A DNA stretch of 64,000 nucleotides from Aradus depressus (lineage: Eukaryota; Arthropoda; Insecta; Hemiptera; Aradidae), in the NCBI GenBank assembly GCA_963662175.1, contig OY759218.1, positions 2,968,001-3,032,000 of the forward strand, written 5' to 3'. The translations under genes were made by a program, and so were the position numbers. The notes under the pieces were generated by a model. The model saw only the letters and a list, made by a program, of their open reading frames with translations. It ran no database searches and was not told where the DNA came from. Below, piece after piece: positions 43,170-54,689 of the stretch. How positions within the stretch are numbered: the stretch's first letter is position 1; each line of letters begins with the position of its first letter.

Positions 43170-44690
43170 ATTATTTTTTATTTTTTTTAAACCGAATCTA
43201 ATTGTTTATTCTGAATATTTACAATCGTTATAAACCATGAGTAAATTTGATGAATGACAAAACATTAAAATATACATAAAAGAAAGAAGAAAAAAAAAAA
43301 AATAAATAAAATATATATATACATCGAAAGAATACATATCATTATGTACAAAATAAGAGTAAAGAAACAAAAAAAAAAAAAAAAATATGCAAATAATATA
43401 ATATGTACAAAACAAAAAAAATATATTCAATTTAAATAATAGAAAACATAAACATAAAAATAAAATAATAATAAAGATAAAATAAAATGAACATGAAAGC
43501 CCTTCACTTGAGACCCCTGGAAACACCCCCGGTTCTCTGCCATCCCCATCCCTCCAACTTAATGGGGGGAGGGGAGGCCGCGGGGGCTCGAGTGGTTCCC
43601 CCTGCCTTCTCGCCCCGCCCAGCAGTGGAGGCAGGCCAAGAAGGAGGAGAGTTGAAGGTAAGAAAATTACATGAGGGGAGAAGCTGGTCATCAGCGGCAC
43701 TCCCTAAATATTTTTGCTACAGTAGCAGGTCTCTCGGCCAGCGCCGCCTCAGTCTTCGGGGGGGATTATCTGGATGGGAATGGGATGACAAGAGTCGAGC
43801 AACTGGATTGACATGGGAAGAAAGGTTAGAGTGGAATTTGGAAAAGCGGGACTTGATGAGGTCAATAACGTAGGGGATTCTAAGGTCATTATGGAGGGTA
43901 AGGTTGGACACATAGAAGGGTGCATCGACAATTGTTCTTAGGACTTTGGATTGGAAGGACTGGATACGCTTCATGTTAGATGGCTTAGCACAACCCCATA
44001 ATTCAAGTCCGTAGGTCCATGTAGGTTTTATTATTGTCTTGTAAATGATTTCTTGATTGGAAGCAGGAATTGGAATATTATTGAAGGAAATTGGAGGACA
44101 GAATTGGCGTCTCAGAATGAAGGTAACATGGCTACACTTCTCTTCATTGATTTTCACTGCCGACACCAATCCTCTATGCGGAGAAGGTGCTGTTGGAGAT
44201 TTTGGGAGGCTATGATAGGATCTTGGTTGGAAGCAAGGATAGCTGTATCGTCAGCAAATGTTGCTAGGAGAGTGTTAGGATTGGAAGGAATATCAGCAGT
44301 GTAAACTGTAAAAAGAATGGGACTGAGGATACTTGCTTGGGGAACCCCCGCTTCAACAGGCTCATAGTCAGAGTACTCATTACCCTGACGGACCTTGAAG
44401 AAGCGGTTGCAAAGGTAGGACTTGAGGATGAGGTAGGAAGGAGTTTCTTCAGCTTAAAGAGTAGTCCGGGCTACCAAACCCGGTCGAAAGCCTGAGCCAC
44501 GTCCAGAAAGGCACCCGAACAATAGCTCTTACACTCCAGGGAAGAGGAAATGTGGTCTACAATGCTAAGGCCCTGCTGTACAGTAGAGTGATGGGTTCGG
44601 AAGCAGAATTGGTGGTTGGGGATAACATGTTTGGATTCTAGGATAGGAAAAATTCTTTTGAGAATGATTTTGTTTTATTATTAGGTACCT
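43170..44690 (-). mobile_element. Jockey-like LINE, 5'-truncated (pseudogene)
   Basis: Read on the - strand: NRFFKVRQGNEYSDYEPVEA then GVPQASILSPILFTVYTA (about 44420-44290), FADDTAILAS (about 44250). A frameshift follows, then CSHVTFILRRQFCPPISFNN and LELWGCAKPSNMKRIQ (to about 43970), and RRWPRDLLL at the end of the coding part near 43717. A 3' UTR with AATAAA (near 43210) leads to an A-rich end at about 43170. It is the same family type as 16161-20867 but clearly a different subfamily. A 3' RT segment of ~60 residues between FADD and LELWG is partly deleted. Confidence 0.87.
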
Positions 44691-44774
44691 ATTTTATTAT
44701 TAGTGACCTCCGAACTCTATTTATTTACTGAAACTGAACATTGAATTACATTATTTTAATCCTTTACCTCTAGG

Positions 44775-45105
44775 TTAGTTAGTTATTATGACTCAACTAC
44801 AAGGTCATAACGCCTACTACCAGAGCGCTATTTCGTCACTCTGGTGGACTTGAGCCCGACTTTACTATGGGAGTCTTAAATTTTGCCTACTCTAAATTTT
44901 ATTCACCTAGGGTAGGGGTCTTGAACGAGAAGCTGACATCGTATAGGCTCGGAACCATCTCTTAACGTCCCATCCGAAGGACGGCGTGCTTAAGTTTATT
45001 TTACCTCCCAGACAAAATGAACTAAGGGCCTCGGCGGGGCTTCGAACCCACAATGTTGAGCTCAGTAAGCAAGCACACATAACACTGAGCTACCGGCGCC
45101 CTCAA
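44775..45105 (-). mobile_element. tRNA-derived SINE, longest copy
   Basis: Same family as 2965-3235, with the full tail (GTTATTATGACTCAACTAC ... CTCTGGTGGACTTGAGCCCG) and the tRNA-like head at the right end (complement of CACTGAGCTACCGGCGCCC). The B-box region is GGGCTTCGAACCC on the + strand. Confidence 0.82.
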
Positions 45106-45503
45106 TACGTTACCTCTAATGAAATGTTTTGTAACTGTATGGAGAAATATATGAAAAAGTTATGGTGACTTACCCGAAATTCCAATGATACTGCTTTGCA
45201 GATGAGGAGGGTTCTCCAGCTAAAATAAACATTGGCCAATGGTCATTATTAGTAGAGAAACTCACTAACCTGGATCTGCAATAGTTGTCTATTTCGGATG
45301 ATACTGGGCGGTCTGGGTGGAGCAGGAGGCAGAAATCATGAACTATTGGGAGCTGTCGGTCACAAAACACGTAACTGGAGGCGAGAACCTATTTCCCTGG
45401 AAGCTAGTAGAAAAAGAGAGTACTAATCTAGACAGGTATAGTGCACACTCTAGACGGGAGATGAGTACACTAATTAATTTAGTGTAGCCAAAAATCAATT
45501 GAT

Positions 45504-45625
45504 AGCGCTCAGCAATATTGAACTATTCGGCCGCAACACTAACCATGGTTCTCTCCTGATTGACAGCGCTCAGCAATATTGAACTATTCGGCCGCAACAG
45601 TAACCATGGTTCTCTCCTGATTGCT
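45504..45625 (+). repeat. 61-bp tandem duplication
   Basis: Two copies beginning AGCGCTCAGCAATATTGAAC at 45504 and 45565. 45106-45503 has no recognised feature. A TCGGCAG-family fragment lies at about 45700-45870. Confidence 0.9.
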
Positions 45626-46124
45626 CAGTCCTCTTCTAACTTTCGTTTATTCAGTATGTCATCAGAGCTGGCTCTGACCCAGTCGACCGTAAACCGGCAT
45701 CTCCACATCGGAAAAAAAATGTTGTCGGTGAATGACTGGCAATTTACTACCCCAGAAAAAATCAATCATTAACTTTTCACTCCCCCCAAAACCAGTCGAC
45801 GGTTTGCACTAATAATGTTGACTTACATAGTAGCTCCTAAATCCTCATACTAAATTGTGTGTTGTATTTGTGTCAAATGTATTCCACGTCCACCATGACC
45901 CCTCTAATAATATTTCATTCATTCACCCTGATCAATCCATCTTTATCCAGGCAGGGAGACAATGCGATTAATTTGCTCTTCTTATGCAAATGTTTATGCC
46001 CCTTTAAATCTGATAATTCCTTAAGAAATTTTTCTTTTTGAACCAGTCCAATAATTATTATTAGAGCTCGATTTAATTCGTTAGGAGATAAGTTGTGCTG
46101 AACTCTATTCTCACGTGACGTTCT

Positions 46125-47110
46125 TCACAGTGTTATAAATCTGCGGCAATAAGCAATCACTCTAATTAATTTGTTCATGCTTGACACCCTATCTATCACC
46201 TTGAGAACTCTAGGTTCTTGGTTAATTGTGATCAGCGTTAAAACTCCCTTGCGCTTGTCAGGAAGTTGGTCTTCAGCGATGTTAGTAAAGGTGCTATTAG
46301 AGAGTTGACTGCCCAATTCTGGATTTTCGGACAGCCATGGGGGTCCCTTCCACCAACGTGTGTTGTTAATAAGTTCATTCTGTAATTTGAGCGTTTCTTC
46401 TAACGTGTCAGAGCGATATCAAGTCGTCAAATGTCGTACCATAAGTAACAGTTTTGAGGCTGTATGTTTTCAATTGTTGATCTCTGCCTTCACGCCAAAG
46501 TATTAACTGATACTTAGTATGAGATTTGTCGACGTTGATCTGTCTGTACATCTTTTCGACATCCGCTGTGAATGCGAAACAAAGCCTCCTTAAACGAACA
46601 AGAAATGTGAATAAGTCATCTTTAATTACAGGACCTGCCATTAAACGATCATTCAAGGATTGGCCAGAAGTTGACTTCTTTGGCGCATCAAATACAACTC
46701 GTACGCGTGTCGTGTAAGAAGATTCCTTAATAACTAGATGGTGTGGAATGTAATAATGTGATTGAGACTCCAAAGTCTTGACTTCATGCTCAGTCAAGAG
46801 TTCAATGTGATCTAAAGTGTGATATTCCTGCATAAACTTCACTATTCTTTTTGTAATTCCTCCTTTCAAGATAGCTAAATCGTTTGAGAGCGATCTCTCT
46901 TGTCTCCCCTAAACTACCATTGTCATTATTGAAATGTAACTTGACTATATATCTTCCGCTGATCTGGTTGTGTTGTTCACAAATGCGATTCTGTCCAGAA
47001 AGGCTTGGTTGTTCTTGAATTTCTTCGGTAAGCCACAACTTTTCTATGCGTTGTTCTAAATTTTCATGTTGAGATAAATGACATGAAATAGAAGGTGGTT
47101 CATTAAGAAA
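46125..47110 (-). pseudogene. BEL/Pao Pol fragment (RT and linker), broken
   Basis: On the - strand, 47038-46802 reads MWLTEEIQEQPSLSGQ, SGRYIVKLHF and ALKRFSYLERR. After a frameshift, 46869-46408 reads YYIPHHLVIKESSYTTRVRV, VFDAPKKSTSGQSLND and FTADVEKMYRQINVD. These are the hallmark RT N-terminal blocks of BEL/Pao elements. An internal deletion follows and 46440-46125 reads WWKGPPWLSENPELG and LTLITINQEPRVL, part of the linker before integrase. The RT catalytic YVDD, RNase H and integrase are missing, as are LTRs. The role in the intact element is replication of the element RNA. Confidence 0.85.
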
Positions 47111-48002
47111 ACCTCCAACGAACCTCCGGCGGCGTACTACTACTGGTCAAAGACACTTTAGTCTGTACAGAAATAAAACTGACCACCACTCTTCAGGCGG
47201 TGGCCATCCAACTTACAGCTCCTGTCAAGTTCACCATATGCTCTTTGTACCTATCTCTTGGAACCCCCATTCATGTGGAGCAACTGGAATCACTGCTGTA
47301 GCAGCTCCCAACACTGTTCGTTGTTACAGGGGACTGCAACAGTCACAGCCCCCTGTGGGGAAGGAGTAGAGTGTGTCCACGGGGAAAGATGGTCGAAGCA
47401 CTCGGCACTAACTTGAACCTTGTTATTCTAAATGACGATCGTCCAACACATTTGAATAACACATCAGAAATCTTCAGCTGCATTGATTTGACTGTATGTA
47501 GCCCAGGATTGGCTCCTAGGATCGCATGGTCCGTCAAAAAAGACCTATTTGACAGCGACCATTTTCCCGTTGTCCTCTATTTAATAACATCTGATCTAAC
47601 ACAACATACTAGACCTCGGTGGATACAAAAGGCGGCCGATTGGACCCTTTTCTCGGTAGAATCTCCGTAGAAAATCATACTGAGAGACTTCCTGACACCC
47701 AGACGAAAATTGAGTATTTTAATAACATTGTCCTGGATGCTGCAAAAATTGCCGTTCCTAGATCCTAGTCCAGCCCTATAAAGAAATCGGTCCCTTGGTT
47801 GAACCAAGAATGTTGCAGAGCTGTTAAAGACAGAAAACATGCCCTCAGCTGGTTCAAGAGGAACCCCACTACGGAGAAATTCATGAAATATAAATGAAAA
47901 CTGACATTATTGCAGAGATATTGTGAAATAATTCAAATGAACTTGAAAGAAATAAAACTTGTTTATTTATGATATTGTCTAATTTCACCAACTATATTTA
48001 CA

Positions 48003-48037
48003 TGGGAGTACTTTCGGTATTTCTACCATCCTCAGCC
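48003..48037 (-). ncRNA. Hammerhead ribozyme core, left arm
   Basis: On the - strand: GG, CTGAGGA, hairpin TGGTAGAAATACC, GAAA, GTAC, TC, CCA. All invariant core positions are present; A-GUAC-U forms a palindromic stem III and UGG/CCA a minimal stem I. Confidence 0.7.
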
Positions 48038-48082
48038 AAAAGCATAAGAGATAAGACTCATCGGAGTCATCTCTTATGCTTT

Positions 48083-48117
48083 TGGCTGAGGATGGTAGAA
48101 ATACCGAAAGTACTCCC
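48083..48117 (+). ncRNA. Hammerhead ribozyme core, right arm
   Basis: CTGAGGA at 48086-48092, stem II hairpin, GAAA at 48106-48109, GTACTC, CCA. Intact counterpart of 48003-48037. The transcript of the whole element would fold back on itself, which would compete with ribozyme folding. Confidence 0.7.
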
Positions 48118-49569
48118 ATGTAAATATAGTTGGTGAAATTAGACAATATCATAAATAAACATGAAATATAAAGAGAATAGAGCAAGATCGAGGAAGATAA
48201 TCCGGCTAAGCAAGAAGAAATCCTGGGAGTAGTATGTATCTACAATATCTGGCTCAACCCCTGCAACCGAAATATGGAGGAAAATGAGAAAAATAAAGGG
48301 TATACCGTGCCATAATCAAATAGTCTGCCTCAAGCACAACAATGTCTTAATTACGGAACAGGCTGATATAGCAAATTTATTAGCTAAGACTTCTAGTGAC
48401 GAGGGGTTGGAGCCAGGCGTTAGAAGACTGAAATCGAAAGTAACGGCTTTGGAGATGGTAGACCGTCCTCTATCGTACCTGGATATGCCTTTCACTCTGG
48501 CTGAGCTGGAGGCGGCACTGTCCACTGTGAAGGGCACCTGACCGGGACCTGATGACATCCCCTACGACATGATCAGACATCTACCTCTTCAAGCCAAGAC
48601 ATTCCTCCTACGTATAGTGAACCATATTTACTTCCAACATGATTTTCCAGACGTTTGGAAAGAGCCCCTCGTAATACCAATGCTCAAACCAGGTAAAGAT
48701 AGAAGAGATGCTGCGAGTTACCTCCTATATCCCTCGCAACCTGCACATGCAAGATTATGGAGCGAATGATAAATAAAAGACTTGCGTGGTTCATAGACCA
48801 AGACTTGGTTCATGGAAAGCGAAAGGCTGATTCCTTCCCAGCAGTTTGGTTTTTGCAGAAACCTTTCGACTGCTGACGCCATCGTAAAATTGGAAAGAAC
48901 CATATTGAATACCTTTGTGAACAAGCAAACTACTTACGTTGTAGCTTTTGATATGGAGAAAGCATTTGTTACGGTCTGGCATCAGCATATTGTGAATAGG
49001 CTCATTGAAGCAGGTATCTCCTCTCACATGGTCCACTATATCCAAAATTTCTTGGATGGCCGAAGGTTACGGGTTTCACTTGGCTCACTTAATTCAACCT
49101 CCCAACAACTAACCAACGGTACTCCTCAAGGCACTGTCTTGTCTTCCACACTGTTTTCCATTGCAATCAATGGAATAGTTAAAAACATCAAGCCACCTGT
49201 ATATTGTTTCTTATACGTGGACGACATGACATGCGTATCATCGTCCAACTAGGAAGAGGCTCAGCTGCAGTTGCAAAACTCAATTGACAATATTGTAGAT
49301 TGGACTAGAAACCATGGTTTTCGATTATCTGAAACTGACAAAATGCTGCATTTTCACAAAAAAATACGTCCTAATCGCTTGACCGTTGGGGCGCACATCG
49401 CAGATGGATGTCCCACTTCTACAAGGCCTACATCCGATCCAAACTGGACTATGGAAGTATCGTATATTCTTCCGCATCAGAAAGAACTCTGGCAATGCTC
49501 AACTAGGTGGTTGCTTCAGGAAAGTGGATCTACTGGCTTAATCCAGATTGTAGTGGTCAGTGGTTAAGT

Positions 49570-49689
49570 CGTGGCCAGTCAGCTCAGTCTGTTGCATAAC
49601 GTGGCCAGTCTGCTCAGTCTGTTGCATAACGCGCCCAGTCAGCTCAGTCGGTCGCATAACGTGGCCATTCAGCTCAGTCTGTTGCATAC
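49570..49689 (+). repeat. 30-bp tandem array, four units
   Basis: GTGGCCAGTCAGCTCAGTCT plus GTTGCATAAC, repeated four times with small changes. Confidence 0.9.
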
Positions 49690-49779
49690 GTCAATTCGAA
49701 AAAAAAGTGATGTTGGGTGTTTTTTGTAATTCCCTAGCACGAATTTTTCAGTTACATCGATCACTCCCTCAAAAAAAAA

Positions 49780-50190
49780 AAAAAAAAAACTCAATATTTG
49801 ACTCACACAGTGGCTTCTGAGTCCTTTTACTAAATTTTGTGTCGACATAGTCATTACATCGGCAGTTATTGGGCTATTTATGTTGAGCCCCACTTCTCTG
49901 GTCCCCCCCTTTCCTTCCACCGATTTCGGGGGAAGTTAATAAATCCTTATGGAGTTTTGAATTTAAATATACAATTTCATGTCGATTTACCCGAGCTTTA
50001 CCCACAATTCCCCTTTCCTTTGACCGACTTTGCTAAAAATCAATAGATGTCTTGATGAGTGCACATGTCGATACAGACACACAGTAACTAAGGAACATTG
50101 TTTTCATTTTTAGAACAAGTGGGTCGGAAAACGAATTTCCGGTGTAAACTTGATATTGAATTTTTGACCGATTATATAACTTCGTAAAGG
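49780..50190 (+). repeat. TCGGCAG-family element
   Basis: Starts after an A run (49773-49789). Modules carry GTCATTACATCGGCAGTTAT. It ends near CCGATTATATAACTTCG, with the terminal hairpin lost. Confidence 0.75.
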
Positions 50191-50534
50191 AACTAAAAAT
50201 ATCAAGTGATCCTATACTGTTATTGTAACAATTCCCATGTTCCAAATTAATTTTGCCACAAATGTCTTGACAATACTCTCCACACAATGGCGGATCGAGT
50301 GAATAGGGTCCAGTCTATCTAACTTGCTCTGTTCCAAACTTCCAAACCTAATAATTACCAAATAATGAATAACGGATTCAATTGTCCCTGGAATGGAGCT
50401 CCTTCTTCCTTCCAGTCTTCAATATCAACTTGTTACTCAACTAAATCCTAGCTGAATAACCACCAATTTAATTCTCCAGCACGAATCTTTTGTAATAAAC
50501 TAACTTTTTAGTAAGATTTGGGACGTCACTTTTC

Positions 50535-51115
50535 ATTGAAATAAAATACTTTTCCTACTGTTTTATTTCCAATCAGAACTGGTTTTCAACTCAACTGCAT
50601 CATCATCAGTGACACATCTATGAATCAATTCAAAATTTAAATATGGGTAAGTAACTAGCAAAAAACCTTCAAGCTTCAGGGTATAGAGTTTTAAAAAAAA
50701 TAAAACTTGCTTACCTGTCCTGTATTGTGTAGTCCCTAAAGAACCACTGGCTAGTAGCACATGCAATAAATATTTATTTTATTATTATTATAGATATTCA
50801 TTTCATTTATTGTGTATATCGTATCATTTTCGAATGAATGTTTGTTTGTATGTGTATAGAGGGAGTGAATAAATCTCGTATATCCTCCCATTCGAGCAAT
50901 TAGCCAGTGTTTCTTTAGATACCACACTATACTGATGGGGTAAGTTTTATTTTATTTTGTTACTCTATACCCTGATTGAGGTTTATGCCAGTTATTTCTC
51001 CATATTTATATTTTATATGTAACGATAGATGTGCCACTGATGATGATGCAGTTGTCTTGAAATCCGGTTATGGCCGGAGATAAAACAGTGGGAACATAAC
51101 GTATTTTATTACTAT
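50535..51115. mobile_element. Foldback with PLE-type ends of another family
   Basis: The left half (50540-50760) and right half (50880-51110) are diverged inverted copies (ACTGTTTTATTTCC against GGAGATAAAACAGT; ATCATCATCAGTG against CACTGATGATGATG). Each carries CTGATGA followed 15 bases later by GAAA and a near-palindromic ACCAGTT or TCCGGTT, like a PLE hammerhead whose stem II does not pair well. Confidence 0.55.
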
Positions 51116-51117
51116 AA

Positions 51118-51470
51118 GAAACCAAGTTTTCACTGTCCCTCTAAACCCTTCTCTTCTGCCGATTTGGCTGCAAATAGCTACTGATTTGCTTACTGGAGCC
51201 CAGGAAATGTAAGCGCGGGACGTTTCGGCGATGTGGGTGAAACTATGAACTCGATAACTCCAGATAAAATGAATACATCGACACAAAATTTTCTATTTGG
51301 ATCCAGCCTAAAAGGACGACACATACTGATTTTCAGCCAAATTGGTCAAAGTCAAAGAGGGGAATTGGGGGTATCCCCGAAACCCTAATAAGTCCCGATG
51401 GAATAAATATATCGGCACCAAATTGGGTATTTAGGCTCCGAAGAAAAGTGGTCTTAATATTCATATGATT
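51118..51470 (-). repeat. TCGGCAG-family modules, reverse orientation
   Basis: Contains ACTCGATAACTCCAGATAAA, GAATACATCGACAC and related phrases. No gene. Confidence 0.7.
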
Positions 51471-51712
51471 TCGACCAAAATCTATTATCTAATGAGATCC
51501 AAGTTAGCACATGTGACATCTTCATATCAAAGTTCATTGCTACAATCATTTCTGAGTTAGCGTGGTCACAACGTTCCCATCACAAACACACAGACGTACA
51601 GATAGACATCACCGCGAAAATTGTCAAAACTTGTTCAGGGGAGCTTGAAACACGAAATTCCGTTGAGAACTCCATCTCGGATTTTTACAAGATTACAATA
51701 CTTCCTTATGCT
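51470..51712 (+). repeat. Interspersed repeat shared with 14500-14735
   Basis: Same motif order as the copy at 14500-14735. It directly follows reverse TCGGCAG modules, so it may be a variable part of that larger family. Confidence 0.7.
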
Positions 51713-51831
51713 AAAGGTAAAAGAGAAGGGTGCGAAGAGTAGGGGGCAACCAGGGAATTTCCCCTCCTATAATAATATGTTTGCGTATTGTAAATTGAAA
51801 ACTGAAAGTGAATTCTTTAACACTTTATATA

Positions 51832-53849
51832 CAGGGTGTATCGCAAGCAGATGACAATACTCGGGTGGGGGGGGGGGGGGGGGGGGCGAATGCCCCACTC
51901 AAGTACACTAAGAAACCGGGGTAATAAAAATCCGTTTCAACTTAGTGTAGAAATAAATGAGGTTTTTAATTTTTTTTACGATAACCACGTTTTTTAGCAA
52001 AATGTCCGTAAATATCACTTTTTGGTTAAGGTAAAGTGAAATCTGACTACACTGTCGTAATCTACGTTACATTTCCTAATGGACATATTTTTTGACATGA
52101 AAATCGAAAAGATTGAAATAGGAGGCTAACGTTTATTTCGAAATGAACATCTGTTTAAATTGTTAGGCAAATTTGCAGTTTACCGTGATTTGTTTTCTCT
52201 ATTAGCTAGGATGTCCCAAATTCACCAAAAGTTAGCAAAAATATTACTTTTTAAAAGTACCTAATGTTGTTCTTCATTGTTGACCATTGCCGGAATGAGA
52301 CAGCAGAGAAGATGAAAAATATGGGTAAACCTAACTTACACAAAGCGAGACTTTTTGTGAAATTAACTACCTAATTCATTATTTTAAAAAAAACTGAAAT
52401 TATTACGTTATTAATTTTCAGAGATAAAAAAATGTTTTGTACTGTACATTGTTTTGGAAAAATTATAACAATTGCTGAAACAGACCTCCATCTTCTCACA
52501 ATTGACTGCTTGTTTAGAACGGATGTGGTGGCCCGTTGAATCTCAAGCCTGTTTGTTCCCATCTCCTCACAAACCTCTTGAATTCTGGCGATTAATCATC
52601 AATAGGTACGCTGTACACAAGGGAGGGACTTTAGAGTGCCCACACATAAAAATCTAAAGGCGCCAGGTCAGGACTCCGAGCCGGCCATCTCACAGGTTCA
52701 TACCGTCCAATCCAACTTCCAGCAACGCGCCGGGTGCTCGTGGACGGATCATTGTAAAAGCGCTCTAAAAAAAATATCATTTAGCAGGTTATCTTGGAAT
52801 CGAACCAGGTTATCCCATAATCCGATAGGCATTTTCTACGGTTCGGGGATCCGGCCGTCTTTGTCGATTTGGGAATAGATTTCGGTAAATTCGTTCTGCT
52901 TGCAGTCTGTGCCTCCATCAGCCCCGTAAGCATAAATCATGGTTACGTATTCCCGCTTAACTGTTTATTGGATCTAATAATGTTTACATTAGATAATACG
53001 TCTAACGATGGTTTTCAGTTTCAAAATCCATTGTACAGATTAGTATTATTTTTTTTTTTTTACTCTCTAATCCTCAACAGAAGCCAACAATGGGGAAAAC
53101 AAAAATAATTTTATTTATTCAGAGGAAATAATTAATTAATTATTATTTCAGAGAATAATAGTAATTTGGTAAAAGAACATCCTAGCGAATGGAGAAAACA
53201 AATTACGGTAAATTGGAAATTTGCCGAAAAATGTTGTTATAATTTTTTCAACACAATGTTCAGTACAAAACTTTTTTTATCTCTGAAAATTAATAACGTA
53301 ATAATTACAGTTTTTTAAAAATAATGAATTAGTTAATTTTACAAAAAGTCTCGCTTTGTGTAAGTTAGGTTTACCCATATTTTTCATCTTCTCTGCTGTC
53401 TCATTCCGGCAATGGTCAACAATGAAGAACAACATTAGGTACTTTTAAAGAGTAATATTTTTGCTAACTTTTGGTGAATTTGGGACATCCTAGCTAATAG
53501 AGAAAACAAATTACGGTAAACTGAAAATTTGCATAACAATTTAAACAGATGTTCATTTCGAAATAAACGTTAGCCTCCTATTTCAATCTTTTCGATTTTC
53601 ATGTCAAAAAACACGTCTATTAGGAAATGTAACGTAGATTACGACAGTGTAGTCAGATTTCACTTTACCTTAACCAAAAAGTGATATTTACGGACATTTT
53701 GCTAAAAAACGTGGTTATCGTAAAAAAATTTAAAATCTCATTTATTTCTACACTAAGTTGAAATGGATTTTTACTATCCCGGTTTCTTAGTGTACTTGAG
53801 TGGGGCATTCGCCCCCCCGAGTATTGTCATCTGCTTGCGATACACCCTG
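51832..53849. mobile_element. Tc1/mariner-like transposon with very long inverted repeats
   Basis: 2018 bp flanked by TA. The ends are CAGGGTGTATCGCAAGCAG and its complement. The inverted arms are about 640 bp (51832-52473) and 617 bp (53233-53849), roughly 95% alike by eye. The ~760-bp centre holds a decayed transposase on the - strand. A run of about 20 G at the same arm position (51868-51887) is absent from the other arm. Confidence 0.82.
52466..52935 (-). pseudogene. Decayed DDE transposase of the long-TIR element
   Basis: On the - strand, 52720-52640 reads WIGRYEPVRWPARSPDL then APLDFYVWG, the block around the last catalytic acid of Tc1/mariner-like (DDE_3) transposases. Upstream, near 52930-52850, IYAYGADGGTDCKQ and FTEIYSQIDKDGRIPEP look like the helix-turn-helix region often found before it. 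The middle of the protein, with the first catalytic acids, is missing and several stops are present. Confidence 0.6.
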
Positions 53850-53965
53850 TAAAGTTCTGAATACATTTTTTAAAAGAAATTGTTGTTGTTTTGTGTTATT
53901 TATTATGAAATTTAATTTTTGATTTTAAGTAACTCAAATCACCTGAAGTTCCCTTCTTGGGGGGT

Positions 53966-53967
<2 letters not shown>

Positions 53968-53999
<32 letters not shown>
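53968..53999. repeat. Poly-G run of 32
   Basis: An uninterrupted G homopolymer. Its exact length is likely unreliable in any assembly. Confidence 0.8.
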
Positions 54000-54000
<1 letters not shown>

Positions 54001-54689
54001 GTTTCTTGTTAGCAAAACTGTAGGGTGGGTGGGGGAGGGACGATTGATTGCAGGGGTGGGTTTTGTACCTACGTTATCCAAAGGCTGAAGGTCCAAATAA
54101 TAGCCACTCGCTGGAATTTAACTACCTACTCCCCTACCTATTTAATGAAGCACAGGATCCTTTCGAGCCTCTGTTTGCTCAACTCGTATGTGTTAAGGAA
54201 CTCTTCATCGAAGATCCTTCATCAGAGATGTAAATAACCTCCACCTTCGCCCAGCATGTGTAGCGTGCTTTCCTCAATCACTTCACATCTTCTGTACAAA
54301 GGATCCAGAACAAGATCCAATATAGATGCTACTGAGTGGTGGTCCTGTTAGATACCTGATCACTTTTCTCAATGTCCTCTGGGGTTGGTCGGGAAGAGAT
54401 GTTTTTCTTCTGTTGCCCGCCCGCTCCTCTGTTCAACTCTTCTGACTCTTGACATCCTGGTTGATCACCCCAAGATGAGTTTCCATTCCGCATCCCGTTG
54501 GACGAGTAAGAATGTCCAAAGCTAGACTTGTGAATATGCCGGTTTACCAATATACAAAATGAATGCACACTCGGCAACAGTTTGTAAAAGGTTAAACGAT
54601 TGTTTTAACCAACACAATTCTTTGTTAAAACAATCAGATGATGGCTGTTATTTCTAACCTATACTTTCCCAGTTCGAATTGTTCAATTA
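54000..54689. other. Unassigned stretch with a - strand open frame
   Basis: 54577-54329 (- strand) is open for 82 residues, with a polar Gly/Gln/Lys-rich segment (QKKNISSRPTPEDIEKSDQV). Composition is balanced compared with the surroundings. It could be an exon of a host gene or a retroelement fragment; there is no recognisable domain and no firm splice sites. Confidence 0.3.

Larger units (their letters stand above)
47895..48159 (-). mobile_element. Small PLE-derived foldback element with two hammerhead cores
   Basis: 265 bp flanked by the 13-bp duplication CATGAAATATAAA (47882-47894, 48160-48172). The tail at the left begins TGAAAACTGACATTATTGCA. Inverted arms carry one hammerhead core each and meet near 48064. 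Same element as 22044-22330 in the opposite orientation, with a different end point at its arm side (ATAAATAAA against TTTTCAAGTCC), as expected if insertion starts at the tail and stops at variable points. Confidence 0.88.
47117..49560 (+). mobile_element. LINE fragment (endonuclease and RT), split by a foldback element
   Basis: An APE-type endonuclease: TSGGVLLLVKDT (47117), VTGDCNSHSPLWGRS, NTSEIFSCIDLTVCS, FDSDHFPVVLY (to 47582). After a stop and decay the linker is interrupted at 47895-48159 by a PLE-derived insertion. RT resumes with LEAALSTVKGT, FPDVWKEPLVIPMLKPGKD (48650), QFGFCRNLSTADAIVKL (48842), VVAFDMEKAFVTVWHQH, NGTPQGTVLSSTLFSIAING and FLYVDDMT (49210-49233). The active site is intact (YVDD), but the flanking frames are broken and the 3' end is lost near 49560. 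It is Jockey/CR1-superfamily-like; the clade is not settled. Confidence 0.85.

Noticed and set aside
43206..43700. 164-residue Phe/Ile-rich - strand frame as a gene
   Set aside because: It covers the A/T-rich 3' end of the LINE at 43170-44690 in the wrong frame.
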